Of a DNA stretch of 64,000 nucleotides, positions 1 through 11,733 are shown in pieces; positions within the stretch are counted from its first letter, which is position 1, and every line of letters begins with the position of its first letter. The DNA is from Streptomyces sp. PR69 (GTDB taxonomy: Bacteria > Actinomycetota > Actinomycetes > Streptomycetales > Streptomycetaceae), in assembly GCF_026420845.1 (NCBI RefSeq), contig NZ_JAOWCB010000001.1, positions 62,001-126,000 of the forward strand, written 5' to 3'. A program made the translations under genes and the position numbers. The notes beneath the pieces were generated by a model. That model was not told where the DNA came from. It saw only the letters and a program-made list of their open reading frames with translations, and searched no databases.

Positions 1-63
1 CGCAACGTCGACGACTATGCGGCGGGGCGGCGCAGCGGCAATACGCTGACCCCCCGCGCCTAG
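1..63 (+). CDS. C-terminal fragment of an unidentified gene
   Basis: The window opens inside a plus-strand reading frame that ends at a TAG at 61-63. Only 20 codons are visible, ending in GRRSGNTLTPRA. The third positions are mostly G or C, as in real genes here, and a gene-end repeat of the type seen after other genes in the window begins right after the stop. Too little remains to name a family or function. Confidence 0.55.
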   Translation, partial: RNVDDYAAGRRSGNTLTPRA

Positions 64-332
64 GGGCCCCGGGGGGTCTTTCCCCACCCCTCCCCCCTCA
101 CGCCCTGGGGGCAAGCCCCAGACCCCGTTTTGCGGGGGCTCCGCCCCCGTACCCCCGCGCCTCAAACTCCCTCAGCTGCCTCCCCCAGACGGCGTCTGGG
201 GGAGGCAGCTGAGGGAGGAGTCCGGGGGAGTTTGAGGACATGGCCGAAGGCCGTACAGGGGTCTGGGGGCTTGCCCCCAGTTTCGGGAAGGGGTGGGGTG
301 GGGGAAAGCCCCCCGAGGCCCGCCCCCCGGCT
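64..332. repeat. Convergent intergenic region with gene-end repeats and a long hairpin
   Basis: Non-coding stretch between the convergent ends of the first gene and the anthranilate synthase. It holds a plus-strand gene-end repeat around 100-125 (CCCTGGGGGC, then CCCCAGACCCC) and a minus-strand copy at about 262-332 (minus strand: CTTCCCGAAACTGGGGGC then AAGCCCCCAGACCCC). Between them lies a perfect 25-bp inverted repeat. Every frame through it is open only because of extreme GC content. Likely a bidirectional transcription end. Confidence 0.7.
167..217. terminator. 25-bp perfect inverted repeat
   Basis: Bases 167-191 pair perfectly with 193-217 around a single centre base (192). It includes CAGACG / CGTCTG at the centre and the palindromic CAGCTG segments further out. 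A hairpin this stable between two convergent genes is best read as a bidirectional terminator. There is no T-run, as is usual in this GC-rich context. Confidence 0.6.
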
Positions 333-2198
333 TCAGGACACCAGCACCCCCGCCAGCAGCGACGCCGTCAGCTCCGCGCCCGACGTGGTCAGGACGGACT
401 CCGGGTGGAACTGGACGCCCGCGAAGCCCGGCCCGCGCAGGGCGTGGACATCACCCGTCGCGGCGTCGCGGCTCAGTTCGATGCGGTGCATCGCCAGCTC
501 GGCCGCCGTCGCCTCGTCGCAGCGGGCGGTGAAGCTGTTGTAGAAGCCCACCGTCTCGGGCCGGCCGAAGAAGTCGATCCGCTCCTGTGCCCCCTGATAG
601 GGGGCGTCCTTGCGGACGATGTCCAGGCCGAGCTCCGCCGCGAGCAGCTCATGGCCGAGGCAGACGCCCAGCAGTCCCTGGCGGTGGCCGTGCAGCAGCT
701 CCCCGGCGAGCAGGCGCAGCAGCCGCATCTTGGGATCGGCGGGGTCCGTCGGATCCCCCGGGCCGGGGCCCAGCACCACAGGGCCCCGATGGGAGAGGAC
801 GTCCGCCCGCAGGCCCGGCTCGTCGAAGCGGCGGACCGCCACCTCAAGGCCGGTGGCTCGCAGCAGATGCGCCAGCATCGAGGTGAAGGTGTCCTCTCCG
901 TCCACCACCAGCGCCCGCCCGGTCAGCCGCGCGGACCGGGCCTGCATCCGCAGCCAGAAGGGCGCCAGCTGGGCCCGCCGGCCGTCCAGCGCCGCCCGCA
1001 CCCGCGGATCGTCGGCCAGCCGGGGCCGTACGGACTCCTCCCGCGGCCGCTCCGGCCGCACCCCGAGCGCCGCCAGCACCCCGGCCGCCTTGGCGTGCGT
1101 CTCGGCGACCTCGCCCGCCGGGTCCGAGTGCCTCACCAGCGTCGCGCCCACCGGCACCCGCACCCCGCCCTGCGCGTCGATGTCCGCCGTGCGGATCAGG
1201 ATCGGCGAGTCCAGCCGCTGCGCTCCTCCGGCGTCCCTGCCGAGGAGGGCCAGCGCGCCCGCGTAGTAGCCGCGGCCCCCGGTCTCGTGCCGGGCGATCA
1301 CCCGGCAGGCGTTCTGCACCGGCGACCCGGTGACCGTCGCCGCGAACATGGTCTCCTTCAGCACCTGGCGCACATCGAGCGACGAGCGCCCCCGCAGCTC
1401 GTACTCGGTGTGCGCGAGGTGCGACATCTCCTTCAGCCGGGGCCCGATCACCACCCCGCCCATGTCGCCGACGGTGCACATCATCTTCAGCTCCTCGTCG
1501 ACGACCATGGAGAGCTCCTCGCGCTCCTTGCGGTCGCCGAGGAAGGCCAGCAGACCCTCCGCCGTCGCCCCGCCCTCCGGGTAGCGGTAGGTGCCGCTGA
1601 TCGGGTTCATCACGACCGTGCCCCCGGCCATCCGCACATGCACCTCGGGGCTGGCGCCGATCAGCGTCCGCTCCCCGGTGTGCACGGCGAACGTCCAGTA
1701 GGCGCCCCGCTCGCTCTGAAGCAGCCGCCGCAGCAGGGCGAGCGCGTCGGCGCGGCCGAAGCCGGGGATGCGCCCCGTGTAGGTCCGCCGTACGACGAAG
1801 TTCGCGCCCTCGCCGCTGCCGATCTCGTCCCGGACGACCCGGCGGACCACCTCCGCGTACGCCGCGTCGTCGGTGTCAAAACCACCGTCCCGCACCCGCA
1901 CCTCATGGGCGGGCAGGTCGGCGAGCACCTCGGCCAGCGGCAGCTCATGCACCTCGTCGGCGACGAGCACGGCCAGCGGCGTGCCGTCGTCGGTGACTTC
2001 GAAGCCGCGCTCCCGGATCTGCCGGAAGGGCACGAGCGCCAGGGACGGCAGCTCGCCCACCGGGATGTCCGCGAGGCGCTCGGCCTCGTGCACGGAGCCG
2101 ATCAGCAGCTCCACCGTGTCATGGTCACGGCCGGGGGTGCGGCGGCGCAGCAGGGCGAACGGAGGACAGTCGTCCGCGAGCAGCCTTTCGAGGATCAT
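333..2198 (-). CDS. trpE: Fused anthranilate synthase (TrpE-TrpG type)
   Basis: Single 621-residue chain joining the chorismate-binding component I (about residues 1-420) to a C-terminal glutamine amidotransferase domain. It makes anthranilate from chorismate and glutamine, the first step of tryptophan synthesis. Component I shows ISGTYRYPEGG and a conserved DEELKMM stretch. The amidotransferase has the nucleophile Cys513 in GVCLGHE and His598/Glu600 in HPES. ATG 2198 has GGAAGGA 8 nt upstream. A Trp-rich leader ORF and an attenuator hairpin lie directly upstream, so tryptophan control by attenuation is expected. The fused layout also occurs in phenazine-type (PhzE-like) enzymes, but the trp leader argues for primary tryptophan metabolism. 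Confidence 0.93.
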   Translation of the reverse strand: MILERLLADDCPPFALLRRRTPGRDHDTVELLIGSVHEAERLADIPVGELPSLALVPFRQIRERGFEVTDDGTPLAVLVADEVHELPLAEVLADLPAHEVRVRDGGFDTDDAAYAEVVRRVVRDEIGSGEGANFVVRRTYTGRIPGFGRADALALLRRLLQSERGAYWTFAVHTGERTLIGASPEVHVRMAGGTVVMNPISGTYRYPEGGATAEGLLAFLGDRKEREELSMVVDEELKMMCTVGDMGGVVIGPRLKEMSHLAHTEYELRGRSSLDVRQVLKETMFAATVTGSPVQNACRVIARHETGGRGYYAGALALLGRDAGGAQRLDSPILIRTADIDAQGGVRVPVGATLVRHSDPAGEVAETHAKAAGVLAALGVRPERPREESVRPRLADDPRVRAALDGRRAQLAPFWLRMQARSARLTGRALVVDGEDTFTSMLAHLLRATGLEVAVRRFDEPGLRADVLSHRGPVVLGPGPGDPTDPADPKMRLLRLLAGELLHGHRQGLLGVCLGHELLAAELGLDIVRKDAPYQGAQERIDFFGRPETVGFYNSFTARCDEATAAELAMHRIELSRDAATGDVHALRGPGFAGVQFHPESVLTTSGAELTASLLAGVLVS

Positions 2199-2261
2199 GC
2201 GGAAGTTCCTTCCGGGAGAGAGGAACGGCCGCTTCTCTCCCAGAAACCCCGGGAAACAGTG

Positions 2262-2284
2262 AAGGCCGCCCCTCGGGCGGCCTT
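2262..2284 (-). terminator. trp attenuator terminator hairpin
   Basis: Perfect 10-bp stem (AAGGCCGCCC / GGGCGGCCTT) with a 3-nt loop, 22 nt after the leader-peptide stop and about 64 nt before the trpE start. It is placed where a transcription attenuator should be. A second 8-bp hairpin (2214-2221 with 2234-2241) lies just upstream of the trpE ribosome-binding site and could take part in alternative pairing. Confidence 0.75.
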
Positions 2285-2306
2285 GGCGAGAATGTCGCGC
2301 GCTCAG

Positions 2307-2372
2307 TCAGTGGGCCGCCGGGTCTGCGGTCCACCACCAGTTCTGATTGAGATACGTCAGCGGCGCGAACAT
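2307..2372 (-). CDS. trpL: trp leader peptide with three consecutive Trp codons
   Basis: 21-codon ORF, ATG 2372 to TGA 2307, reading MFAPLTYLNQ then NWWWTADPAAH. Three adjacent TGG codons in a short ORF directly ahead of an anthranilate synthase and a strong hairpin are the hallmark of tryptophan attenuation. Ribosome stalling at the Trp codons would favour antitermination when charged tRNA-Trp is scarce. The ATG has no Shine-Dalgarno sequence; a -10-like TAGGGT ends 7 nt before it, so the leader is probably translated from a leaderless transcript. Similar Trp-rich leaders are known ahead of Streptomyces trp genes. Confidence 0.9.
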   Translation of the reverse strand: MFAPLTYLNQNWWWTADPAAH

Positions 2373-2379
2373 GCCGCCG

Positions 2380-2385
2380 ACCCTA
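2380..2385 (-). promoter_or_regulatory. -10 element for leaderless trpL-trpE transcript
   Basis: Minus-strand TAGGGT separated by 7 nt from the trpL ATG, fitting the TANNNT -10 consensus with a start point at or beside the A of the ATG. No clear -35 hexamer is seen. Confidence 0.5.
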
Positions 2386-2402
2386 GCGCATCCGCCGCCG
2401 CG

Positions 2403-2441
2403 CCCCGTGGGCCGTCCCGGAGAGTGGGACGGCCCACGGGG
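2403..2441 (-). terminator. Strong terminator hairpin after the PGRP amidase gene
   Basis: Perfect 16-bp stem (CCCCGTGGGCCGTCCC with its complement) around a 7-nt loop, 80 bases past the stop of the minus-strand amidase gene and just before the trpL promoter. It would insulate trpL from read-through. Confidence 0.75.
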
Positions 2442-2520
2442 CATCGGACGGAAGCCCAGGGACATCGGATGGAAGACCGGAGGCGTCGGACGGAAGAAGC
2501 GACCGGTGGGCAGCGACCGG

Positions 2521-6981
<4,461 letters not shown>

Positions 6982-7005
6982 GTCTATGAGCGCGCGCACT
7001 GTCGT

Positions 7006-7042
7006 CTGTGGGGCGTGGATCCATGTGATCCACGCCCCACAG
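7006..7042 (+). terminator. Terminator after DAHP synthase
   Basis: Perfect 16-bp inverted repeat (CTGTGGGGCGTGGATC and its complement) with a 5-nt loop (CATGT), 24 bases after the stop codon. Confidence 0.85.
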
Positions 7043-7083
7043 GCATATCCCGGGCTTTTGCGGGCTGCCCCCGGCGGGTAAGG

Positions 7084-7102
7084 TTAGGTTAGCCTTATTG
7101 AT
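7084..7102 (+). promoter_or_regulatory. Iron box (DmdR/IdeR-type operator)
   Basis: TTAGGTTAGCCTTATTGAT matches the start of the actinobacterial iron box (TTAGGTTAGGCTNACCTAA) well and its right half poorly. It lies about 67 bp ahead of the bacterioferritin-associated ferredoxin start. Iron-dependent repression by a DmdR1/IdeR-type regulator is inferred. Confidence 0.7.
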
Positions 7103-7168
7103 CAGCGGCCCGGCCGGTTCAGCGGCCGGACCAGTCGCATCGGCCCATCGGACGGGAGGTGGACCCGC

Positions 7169-7429
7169 GTGTACGTCTGCTCGTGCTTCGGCATCACCGA
7201 GAAGCAGGTCAAGGAGCACGCCGACGCGGGCGCATGCACCCCCCGGCAGATCGCCTCCGCCTGCAAGGCGGGCACCGACTGCGGCTCATGCGTCCGCAAG
7301 ATCCAGTCCCTGCTCGGCCGCGGCAGCTGCCCGCGCCGTGAGCTGCTCGACCAGGGCATGCCCGCGCTCACCGCCGGCGCAGACGCCGGATCGCGGGACG
7401 AGGCCCCGCTGCTCGAAGAAGCGGCCTGA
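7169..7429 (+). CDS. bfd: Bacterioferritin-associated ferredoxin (BFD-like [2Fe-2S] protein)
   Basis: 86 residues with a Fer2_BFD domain: Cys4 and Cys6 (YVCSCFG) and Cys38 and Cys41 (DCGSC) form the [2Fe-2S] site. In the family, Bfd delivers electrons to bacterioferritin to mobilise stored iron. Start GTG 7169 has GGGAGG upstream. It is convergent with bfr, with only 16 bases between the stops, and has an iron box upstream, so production under iron starvation is likely. The C-terminal 35 residues have no recognised motif. Confidence 0.9.
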   Translation: MYVCSCFGITEKQVKEHADAGACTPRQIASACKAGTDCGSCVRKIQSLLGRGSCPRRELLDQGMPALTAGADAGSRDEAPLLEEAA

Positions 7430-7445
7430 CAGCGAAGGCCGGGGT

Positions 7446-7925
7446 CTAGCTGTCCGGCTGCTCGATCAGCTGGGCGATGTACAGCGGCTCGCCGAGCTTC
7501 TCGACCAGCTCCAGCTGGGTGTCGAGATAGTCGATGTGATGCTCCTCGTCCGCCAGGATCGACTCGAAGATATTCGCCGAGGTGATGTCGCCCTTGCTGC
7601 GCATCAGCTCGATGCCGCGCTTGAGCCGGTCGATCGCCTCCACCTCGATCTGCCGGTCGGCCTGGAACATCTCGGTGACCGTCTGGCCGACGCGGACATG
7701 GAAGAGGCGCTGATAGTTCGGCAGGGCGTCGAGGAAGAGAATGCGGTCGGTGAGCACCTCCGCATGCTTCATCTCGTCGAACGACTCCGCGCGCGTGTAT
7801 TTGGCGAGCTTCGTCCAGCCGAGGTTCTCCTGCATCTTCGCATGCAGGAAGTACTGGTTGATCGCGGTCAATTCGGCAGTCAGCTGCTCGTTGAGGAACT
7901 CGATGACCTCGGGGTCGCCCTGCAT
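7446..7925 (-). CDS. bfr: Bacterioferritin
   Basis: 159 residues, normal family length. Ferroxidase ligands Glu18, Glu51 and His54 and the haem-ligand Met52 are all present (QLTAELTAINQY, ESFDEMKHAE), as is the DEEHH motif in the last long helix. It forms a 24-mer that oxidises and stores iron. ATG 7925 is preceded by GGAAGGAG; the frame continues upstream to 8003 without coding character. Convergent with its partner ferredoxin. Confidence 0.96.
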   Translation of the reverse strand: MQGDPEVIEFLNEQLTAELTAINQYFLHAKMQENLGWTKLAKYTRAESFDEMKHAEVLTDRILFLDALPNYQRLFHVRVGQTVTEMFQADRQIEVEAIDRLKRGIELMRSKGDITSANIFESILADEEHHIDYLDTQLELVEKLGEPLYIAQLIEQPDS

Positions 7926-8076
7926 CGCAGAGGCTCCTTCCACGTGTGACTGGCAGGTGCGCGCATCCTTGCACCGCGAACGGGGGCCGTCCAGTAAGTG
8001 CATGCTTAGTAGGAGTTGCCCGAATCGGCGCAGACCCGGTCATGACCACCCCTCCCTGTCTGTCACCATTGAGGAC

Positions 8077-8709
8077 ATGGGTCAGCCGGAGAGCCGGGAA
8101 TACCGCGCACCAGAGGAGTCCGTGCTTCCGCCGGGGCAGCGGCTGCAGCGGGGCTGGCCGGTCACTCACTACGGCCCCGTCCCCAAGTTCAGGCCGGACC
8201 GCTGGGAGTTCCGTGTCTTCGGCGTCACGGCGGACGGCGACAAGCGCTGCTGGAACCACGAGGAGTTCTCGGCGCTGCCCTTCTCCACCGTCGTCGCCGA
8301 TCTCCACTGCGTGACGAAGTTCAGCATGCTGGGGGCCGAATGGGGCGGGGTGCCCGCCCGTACCATCGTGGAACTCGCCCCTCCCGCGGACGACGTCACC
8401 CATGTGATGGTGTGGGCGGAGTACGGCTTCAGCGCCAATATGCGGCTGTCGGACTTCACCTCCGAACGCACGATTTTCGCCACCCACAAGGACGGCGAAC
8501 TGCTCACCGCCGAGCATGGCTTCCCACTGCGGCTGATCGTCCCGCATCTGTACGCCTGGAAGGGCCCCAAATGGGTCCGGGGCGTCGAGTACATGACCGC
8601 CGACCGGCGGGGCTTCTGGGAGGAACGGGGCTATCACAACCTCGGCGACCCCTGGCGGGAGCAGCGCTACTCCTACCAGGAGGAGCCCGGAGACGGCCCC
8701 GAGCTGTAG
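8077..8709 (+). CDS. Small molybdopterin-dependent (sulfite oxidase-like) oxidoreductase
   Basis: 210 residues of the oxidoreductase molybdopterin-binding domain. The conserved Cys of VADLHCVTKFS is the expected molybdenum ligand, followed by GAEWGGVPARTI and a TFATHKDG-like segment (TIFATHKDGE). There is no C-terminal dimerisation domain, so it is YedY/MsrP-like in size rather than a full sulfite oxidase. The protein starts cytoplasmically, with no twin-arginine signal visible. ATG 8077 has GAGGA upstream. The substrate cannot be told from sequence. Divergent from bfr. Confidence 0.85.
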   Translation: MGQPESREYRAPEESVLPPGQRLQRGWPVTHYGPVPKFRPDRWEFRVFGVTADGDKRCWNHEEFSALPFSTVVADLHCVTKFSMLGAEWGGVPARTIVELAPPADDVTHVMVWAEYGFSANMRLSDFTSERTIFATHKDGELLTAEHGFPLRLIVPHLYAWKGPKWVRGVEYMTADRRGFWEERGYHNLGDPWREQRYSYQEEPGDGPEL

Positions 8710-8768
8710 GACCACTCCGCGGCTCCCGGCGCCTTTCCGCAGGTCAGCGAAGGTTCAGCGGGACAGCC

Positions 8769-9617
8769 TCAGCGGAGTTTCTTCAGCAGCGCCACATCCG
8801 CCGCATGGCCCTCCTTGCGGCCCGGCGTCTCGATGATCAGCGGCACGCCCTCGGTCGCCGGGCAGCGCATCAGTTCCCGGTACGGCTCCTCGCCGATATG
8901 GCCCGCGCCGATGTTCGCATGCCGGTCCTTGTGGGCCCCGACGACATCCTGGGAGTCATTGGCGTGGATGAGTTTCAGCCGCCCCTCGCCGACGGTCGCC
9001 ACCAGCAGATCCAGGGCCAGCGCCATCCCCTGCGGGGCGGCGAGATCGTGACCCGCCGCGAAGGCGTGGCAGGTGTCCAGACACACGCCGAGCTTCGGAT
9101 GGAAGTCCAGCGCCTCGAAGTACGGACCCAAGTCCTCCATCCGGGAGCAGAGCGAGAAGCCCTGGCCCGCCGTCGACTCCAGCAGCAGAAAGGGGTCGCC
9201 GTCATCCGTCAGCTCGTCCAGCAGCGGCAGCATCCGCTCCCGGACCTGCGCCAGGGCCTCGCCATGCGGCCGGCCCCCGGTCGCGGAGCCGGTGTGCACC
9301 ACCACCCCCAGCGCCCCGATCTCCCGGCCCCGGCGCAGTGAGTGCCGCAGCGACTCGACCGACCGCTCCACGGTGGCCTCCGTGTGCGAGCCGAAGTTGA
9401 TCAGATACGGGGCGTGCACCCAGGCCGATATCCCCTCGGCCGCACACTCCGCACGGAACTGCTCGTCCTGCGCGGGGCTCCCCGCGGGCGTCGCCCAGCC
9501 CCGCGGATTGGCGACGAACACCTGGACGGCCTCCGCGCCCAGCTCACGGGCGTAGCTCAGACCGGTCCTGGCCAGGCCGCCGGCCACGGGGACATGGCTG
9601 CCCACAGGGTTGCGCAT
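8769..9617 (-). CDS. nfo: Deoxyribonuclease IV (AP endonuclease, EndoIV family)
   Basis: 282 residues, standard length for endonuclease IV, a trinuclear-zinc enzyme that cuts abasic sites in base excision repair. Metal-ligand motifs are visible: WVHAPYLINFGS, VVHTGS, LLLESTAG, CLDTCHAFAAG, KLIHANDS and IIETPG. The chosen ATG 9617 begins MRNPVGSHVPVAGG, the conserved N-terminus; an in-frame extension to 9671 lacks support. The ribosome-binding site is weak (GGAAG). It ends 60 bp from the convergent oxidoreductase gene. Confidence 0.94.
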   Translation of the reverse strand: MRNPVGSHVPVAGGLARTGLSYARELGAEAVQVFVANPRGWATPAGSPAQDEQFRAECAAEGISAWVHAPYLINFGSHTEATVERSVESLRHSLRRGREIGALGVVVHTGSATGGRPHGEALAQVRERMLPLLDELTDDGDPFLLLESTAGQGFSLCSRMEDLGPYFEALDFHPKLGVCLDTCHAFAAGHDLAAPQGMALALDLLVATVGEGRLKLIHANDSQDVVGAHKDRHANIGAGHIGEEPYRELMRCPATEGVPLIIETPGRKEGHAADVALLKKLR

Positions 9618-9677
9618 AGCTTCCACGGGTTCCACGGTTCCTTGCTCGCTGCTGCGGGTCCCTGCTGGCACAGGCCG

Positions 9678-11651
9678 CTACAGGCCCTTGATCCGGATGG
9701 TGACGGTGCTGCCCTCGGGGGCCTGCTCGCCGCCGTCGACGGACTGGCTCTCCACCTCGTCGCCGAGGAAGGGGAAGTTCTTCTCCACCTTCACCTTGAA
9801 GCCTCCCTGCTTCAGCTTCCGCTCGGCGTCGTCGGCCTTGTCGCCCACCACATCCGGGACCTCGATCATCCGCGGGCCCTTGGAGAGCGTCAGCGTCACC
9901 GTGTCGCCGCGCGCCGCCTCCGTGCCCTTGCCGGGCGACTGCCGGGCGACCGCTCCGGCCTCCTCGGCCGAGTTGATCCGCTCCGGGGCCACCTTCACCT
10001 CAAGGCCGGCGTCCTCCAGCTCACGGGTCGCGTCCTGTGCCGACTCGCCGACCACGTCCGGGACGTCGACCGGTGCGCCCTTGCTGACTCTCAGCGCGAT
10101 GGCCGTGTCGGGGCTGCGCTTGGCGCCCGCACCCGGCTCCGTGCCGATCACCGAACCCCGCTCGACGTCCTCGCTGAACTCCTCGGTGACGACCCCCGGC
10201 GCGAGACCGGTCTTCTTGAGCTCCCGCTCGGCCTCGGCGAGCGGCTTGCCCCTGAGGTCCGGGACCTTCACGATCTCCGGGCCGCGCGAGACGACGATGG
10301 TCACCGAGCCATTGCCCCGGATGCGCTCACCGGTGCCCGGTTCGCTGCTGATGACCGTGCCCCGCTCAACCGTCTCGCTGAAGTCCCGGCGCACCTCCTT
10401 GACGCCGAGACCGGCGTCTTCAAGCCGCTGCCGCGCCTCCTGCTCGGTCTTGCCGATCAGCGCGGGGACCCGCGTGAACTGCCCGGAGCCGATGTACCAG
10501 ACGCCCGCGCCGACCCCCAGGACCGCCAGCACCCCGATCAGCGCGGCGAGCACCCCGCGCCGGGGCACGGGGACCCGGCCGCGCTGCCGGGGCCGGCCCG
10601 GAGGGTGCGGGGGAGGCGGCAGGGGCACGTCGAGTCTGCTGGTGTGGCCGGATTCCGCGGCGGACGCCCCCGCCGACGGCTTCTCGGGCGGCGTACGGGG
10701 GATCACACTGGTCCTGGCCTCGGGGGAGACGGAGTCCGCTTCCCCCGCCCTGTCCCTGTCCCGTCCCTGGTCCCGGGCCTGCGGCGGCACGGCGTCCAGC
10801 TGCTCGTCGCCGAGCGCCGCACGGGCCTCGCGCACCCGGGAGAGCAGTGCCACGGCGTCATCCGGACGGACGTCGGCGCGCCGGGCGGTCGCGCTCGCCA
10901 CCAGCTCGTCCAGCTCGACCGCCAGCCCGGGGACGAGGGCGGACGGAGCCGGCACATCCTCGTTCAGATGCCGGTAGAGCACCTGGGCCGGGGTGTCCCC
11001 GGCGTATGGCTTGGCCCCGGTCAGCATCTCGTACAGCACGACCCCGCACGCGTACACATCGGCGCGGGTGTCCGCGGTGCCGTACTCGATCTGCTCCGGC
11101 GCGAGATACGACACGGTGCCGAGCACCGCCCCGGTGGTGCTGGTCACCGACCCCACGGCCCGCACCAGACCGAAGTCGGCGACCTTGACCCGGCCGTCGT
11201 TCCCTATCAGGACGTTCTCCGGCTTCATGTCCCGGTGGACGAACCCCGCCCGGTGCGCGGCCCCCAGCGCGGCCAGCACCGGCTCCAGAATGTCGAGCGC
11301 CGCCCGCGGCTGGAGCGCCCCGCGCTCGCGCAGCACATCGCGCAGCGTGCAGCCGGCCACGTACTCCATGGCGAGATAGACATACGCACCCTCGGCGCCC
11401 TGGTCGAAGACCCCCACCACATTCGGGTGGTCGAGCCGCGCCGCGGACTTGGCCTCGCGGATGAACCGCTCCACGAAGGAGGCGTCGGCGGCGAGGGCGG
11501 GATGCATGACCTTGAGAGCCAGCACCCGGTCCAGCCGGGTGTCGACGGCCCGGTAGACCGTGGCCATGCCGCCGACGGCGATCCGCTCGTCGACTCGGTA
11601 GCGGCCGTCGAGCAACTGCCCGACGAGCGGGTCCTGAAGGGTCGTATCCAC
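9678..11651 (-). CDS. Membrane Ser/Thr protein kinase with four PASTA domains
   Basis: 657 residues. The kinase domain (about residues 15-280) has the invariant Lys in LALKVM, HRDMKPENVL and DFGLVR, plus APEQ. A Pro-rich juxtamembrane linker follows, then one transmembrane helix (ALIGVLAVLGVGAGVWYIG, about residue 375) and four extracellular PASTA repeats. PASTA kinases sense muropeptides or lipid II and regulate growth and division. GTG 11651 is preceded at 7 nt by TACACT and has no Shine-Dalgarno sequence, so the mRNA is probably leaderless. Divergent from a serine hydrolase gene. Confidence 0.94.
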   Translation of the reverse strand: MDTTLQDPLVGQLLDGRYRVDERIAVGGMATVYRAVDTRLDRVLALKVMHPALAADASFVERFIREAKSAARLDHPNVVGVFDQGAEGAYVYLAMEYVAGCTLRDVLRERGALQPRAALDILEPVLAALGAAHRAGFVHRDMKPENVLIGNDGRVKVADFGLVRAVGSVTSTTGAVLGTVSYLAPEQIEYGTADTRADVYACGVVLYEMLTGAKPYAGDTPAQVLYRHLNEDVPAPSALVPGLAVELDELVASATARRADVRPDDAVALLSRVREARAALGDEQLDAVPPQARDQGRDRDRAGEADSVSPEARTSVIPRTPPEKPSAGASAAESGHTSRLDVPLPPPPHPPGRPRQRGRVPVPRRGVLAALIGVLAVLGVGAGVWYIGSGQFTRVPALIGKTEQEARQRLEDAGLGVKEVRRDFSETVERGTVISSEPGTGERIRGNGSVTIVVSRGPEIVKVPDLRGKPLAEAERELKKTGLAPGVVTEEFSEDVERGSVIGTEPGAGAKRSPDTAIALRVSKGAPVDVPDVVGESAQDATRELEDAGLEVKVAPERINSAEEAGAVARQSPGKGTEAARGDTVTLTLSKGPRMIEVPDVVGDKADDAERKLKQGGFKVKVEKNFPFLGDEVESQSVDGGEQAPEGSTVTIRIKGL

Positions 11652-11658
11652 GCCGTTG

Positions 11659-11664
11659 AGTGTA
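11659..11664 (-). promoter_or_regulatory. -10 element for a leaderless PASTA-kinase transcript
   Basis: Minus-strand TACACT, 7 nt upstream of GTG 11651, a good TANNNT match with no ribosome-binding site in between. Confidence 0.5.
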
Positions 11665-11733
11665 CGAGCCGGGCTTACGCCTCCCGAACGCCTCCGGTGG
11701 CACAGACCCCGCACTGCGACCAACCTGTGGCCT

